From Gemmatimonadota bacterium (GTDB taxonomy: Bacteria > Gemmatimonadota > Gemmatimonadetes > Gemmatimonadales > Gemmatimonadaceae): 6,126 bases of DNA. Within the stretch, counting starts at the first letter, position 1. Each line of letters starts with the position of its first letter. The notes below the pieces were generated by a model. The model ran no database searches. It had not been told where the DNA came from and saw nothing but the letters and a program-made list of their open reading frames with translations. The stretch lies in NCBI GenBank assembly GCA_003142495.1, contig PLMM01000311.1, positions 2,662 through 8,787 on the forward strand. The letters run 5' to 3'. The position numbers and the translations under genes are program-made. Positions 5,142 to 6,126 of the stretch are shown here, piece by piece.

Positions 5142-6126
5142 GTGGTGGTAGCGGTTATGAAGGAAAGGTCGAGCTGCTGGCTCACGGGTGCGGCTTCGAG
5201 CATCGCGGGATCGTCGTCCGCGTCGTCGCGCATGCCACGACTCTCGGGGCGCACGCCGTAGCGTTTGCAGAGCATGTCGAAGAAGCGCGCGAGTCCCTCG
5301 CGATAGCGGTCGCCTACATGATGGCCGCGTGCATAGGTCGTGCGATAGCGTGCGGCGAGATGTGGGAACTCCTGCTCGATGAAGGGGAGGTAGCGCTTGC
5401 GCGCCTCGTGCTGCAGGCGGAGGGCGCAGGCGCCGACATACGTCGCGCCGGCCTCGGCCACGCGCTTCACGAGCGCCTCGAGATCGGAGGGATTGTCGGT
5501 GATGCCGGGGAGCACGGGCATGCAGTTGATCCCCGCGTCGATGCCGGCTTCGCGGAGCCGCGCGAGCGCGCGGATGCGCGCCTCGGGGGTGGGCGCGCGC
5601 GGCTCTAGCCGGCGGGCGAGCGCGCGGTCGAGGGTGATGAGCGAGAGGTGCACGGAGAGCTCGGAGAGCGCCGAGATGCGCGCGAGCACGTCGACATCGC
5701 GCGTGATGAGCGCGCTCTTCGTGATGATCACGATGCGCAGCCCCGGATGTTCGGCGAGCACCTCGAGGATGCTGCGCGTCACCTTGAAGTGTCGCTCGGC
5801 CGGCTGATACGGATCGGTGGCGGTGCCGATGATGATCGACTCGCCCTTCAAGAGCGCGAGATGCTTGTCGCTTCCGAAGCGGAGGGTGCGCGCGAGGATG
5901 TCGGCGGCGTTGCGCTTGACGAAGATGTGGCGCTCGAAGGCAAGCCAGGGCGGAATGCGCTCGACTTGGGCGGCGGTGCTGTCGACGAGGCGGTCGGCGG
6001 CGGATGCGCGCTCCATGACGTAGCGATGTGCGTAGCGCGCGTAGCAGTACGCGCAGCCGAAGGCGCAGCCGATGTAGGGGTTGATGGACCAGTAGGGCAT
6101 CCCTGTGGCGCGGGTGTCGTTGAGGA
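5138..6126 (-). CDS. SPL-like (Rv2578c/PA0069-type) radical SAM protein, 5' end outside window
   Basis: A radical SAM enzyme expected to bind a [4Fe-4S] cluster through CAFGCAYC (Cys12, Cys16, Cys19, counted from the Met at 6100; CX3CX2C). It also has SINPYIGC (5-12), GTATDPYQPAE (92-102) and INCMPVLPGITDNP (191-204), all typical of the family annotated as spore-photoproduct-lyase-like. The biochemical substrate of this family is generally not established; a role in DNA photoproduct or nucleic-acid repair is suggested only by resemblance to SplB. The Met at 6100 is probably internal: the frame stays open to the right edge, and family members have further residues before the PYW-SINPY segment. 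Near the C-terminus an acidic linker (RDDADDDP, 291-298) leads to QLDLSF (309-314), which matches the beta-clamp-binding hexapeptide pattern QLxLxF. It is the first visible gene of the operon, and its stop overlaps the next gene's GTG start by 4 nt. Confidence 0.88.
   Translation of the reverse strand, partial: LNDTRATGMPYWSINPYIGCAFGCAYCYARYAHRYVMERASAADRLVDSTAAQVERIPPWLAFERHIFVKRNAADILARTLRFGSDKHLALLKGESIIIGTATDPYQPAERHFKVTRSILEVLAEHPGLRIVIITKSALITRDVDVLARISALSELSVHLSLITLDRALARRLEPRAPTPEARIRALARLREAGIDAGINCMPVLPGITDNPSDLEALVKRVAEAGATYVGACALRLQHEARKRYLPFIEQEFPHLAARYRTTYARGHHVGDRYREGLARFFDMLCKRYGVRPESRGMRDDADDDPAMLEAAPVSQQLDLSFITATTT
5159..5176 (-). other. Candidate beta-clamp-binding motif QLDLSF in the radical SAM protein
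   Basis: Translation of this stretch gives Gln-Leu-Asp-Leu-Ser-Phe, 6 residues before the C-terminus and after an acidic, probably flexible segment. It fits the QLxLxF hexapeptide variant of the bacterial sliding-clamp-binding motif. Tail location and exposure are usual for functional clamp motifs; binding itself is inferred. Confidence 0.5.

Noticed and set aside
6098..6100. ATG at 6100 as the true start of the radical SAM gene
   Set aside because: The frame remains open upstream (Leu-Asn-Asp-Thr-Arg-Ala-Thr-Gly before the Met), and family members have residues before this point. The start most likely lies outside the window.

Overview
The window is a strongly GC-rich bacterial segment in which every supportable gene lies on the minus strand. 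Read in the direction of transcription (right to left), there are five genes: a radical SAM protein of the spore-photoproduct-lyase-like (Rv2578c/PA0069-type) family, cut by the right edge; a PEP mutase/isocitrate lyase superfamily enzyme; a RecA-like ImuA; an ImuB (inactivated Y-family polymerase); and the N-terminal two thirds or so of the error-prone DNA polymerase DnaE2, cut by the left edge. The order imuA-imuB-dnaE2 is the classic mutagenesis cassette ('mutasome') that carries out translesion synthesis after DNA damage in many bacteria lacking UmuDC.

The genes are packed without promoter-sized gaps. The radical SAM gene and the PEP mutase-like gene overlap by 4 nt (or are 2 nt apart with the alternative start). 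The PEP mutase-like gene and imuA are 7 nt apart. imuA and imuB overlap by an unusual 227 nt in different frames, and imuB and dnaE2 overlap by 8 nt. This argues for one transcript and translational coupling, with the controlling promoter (and any LexA box) to the right of the window. No RNA gene, mobile element, CRISPR array or clear terminator was seen, and there is no non-coding stretch longer than a few bases.

The oddest part is the imuA/imuB junction. The non-conserved tail of ImuA and a Pro-rich insertion near the N-terminus of ImuB are encoded by the same DNA in two frames. The core of that DNA is a degenerate 15-bp tandem repeat, whose period keeps both frames open. A second point of interest is a QLDLSF sequence near the C-terminus of the radical SAM protein. 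It fits the bacterial beta-clamp-binding hexapeptide and would physically link this protein to the replication/translesion machinery encoded downstream.

The host cannot be fixed from this sequence. The GC content, the RecA-like ImuA with a 'GRT' Walker A, and the gene set would suit Gemmatimonadota, Acidobacteriota or a deltaproteobacterial-type lineage; this is a low-confidence inference. Long open frames on the plus strand are GC-rich antisense shadows of these genes.
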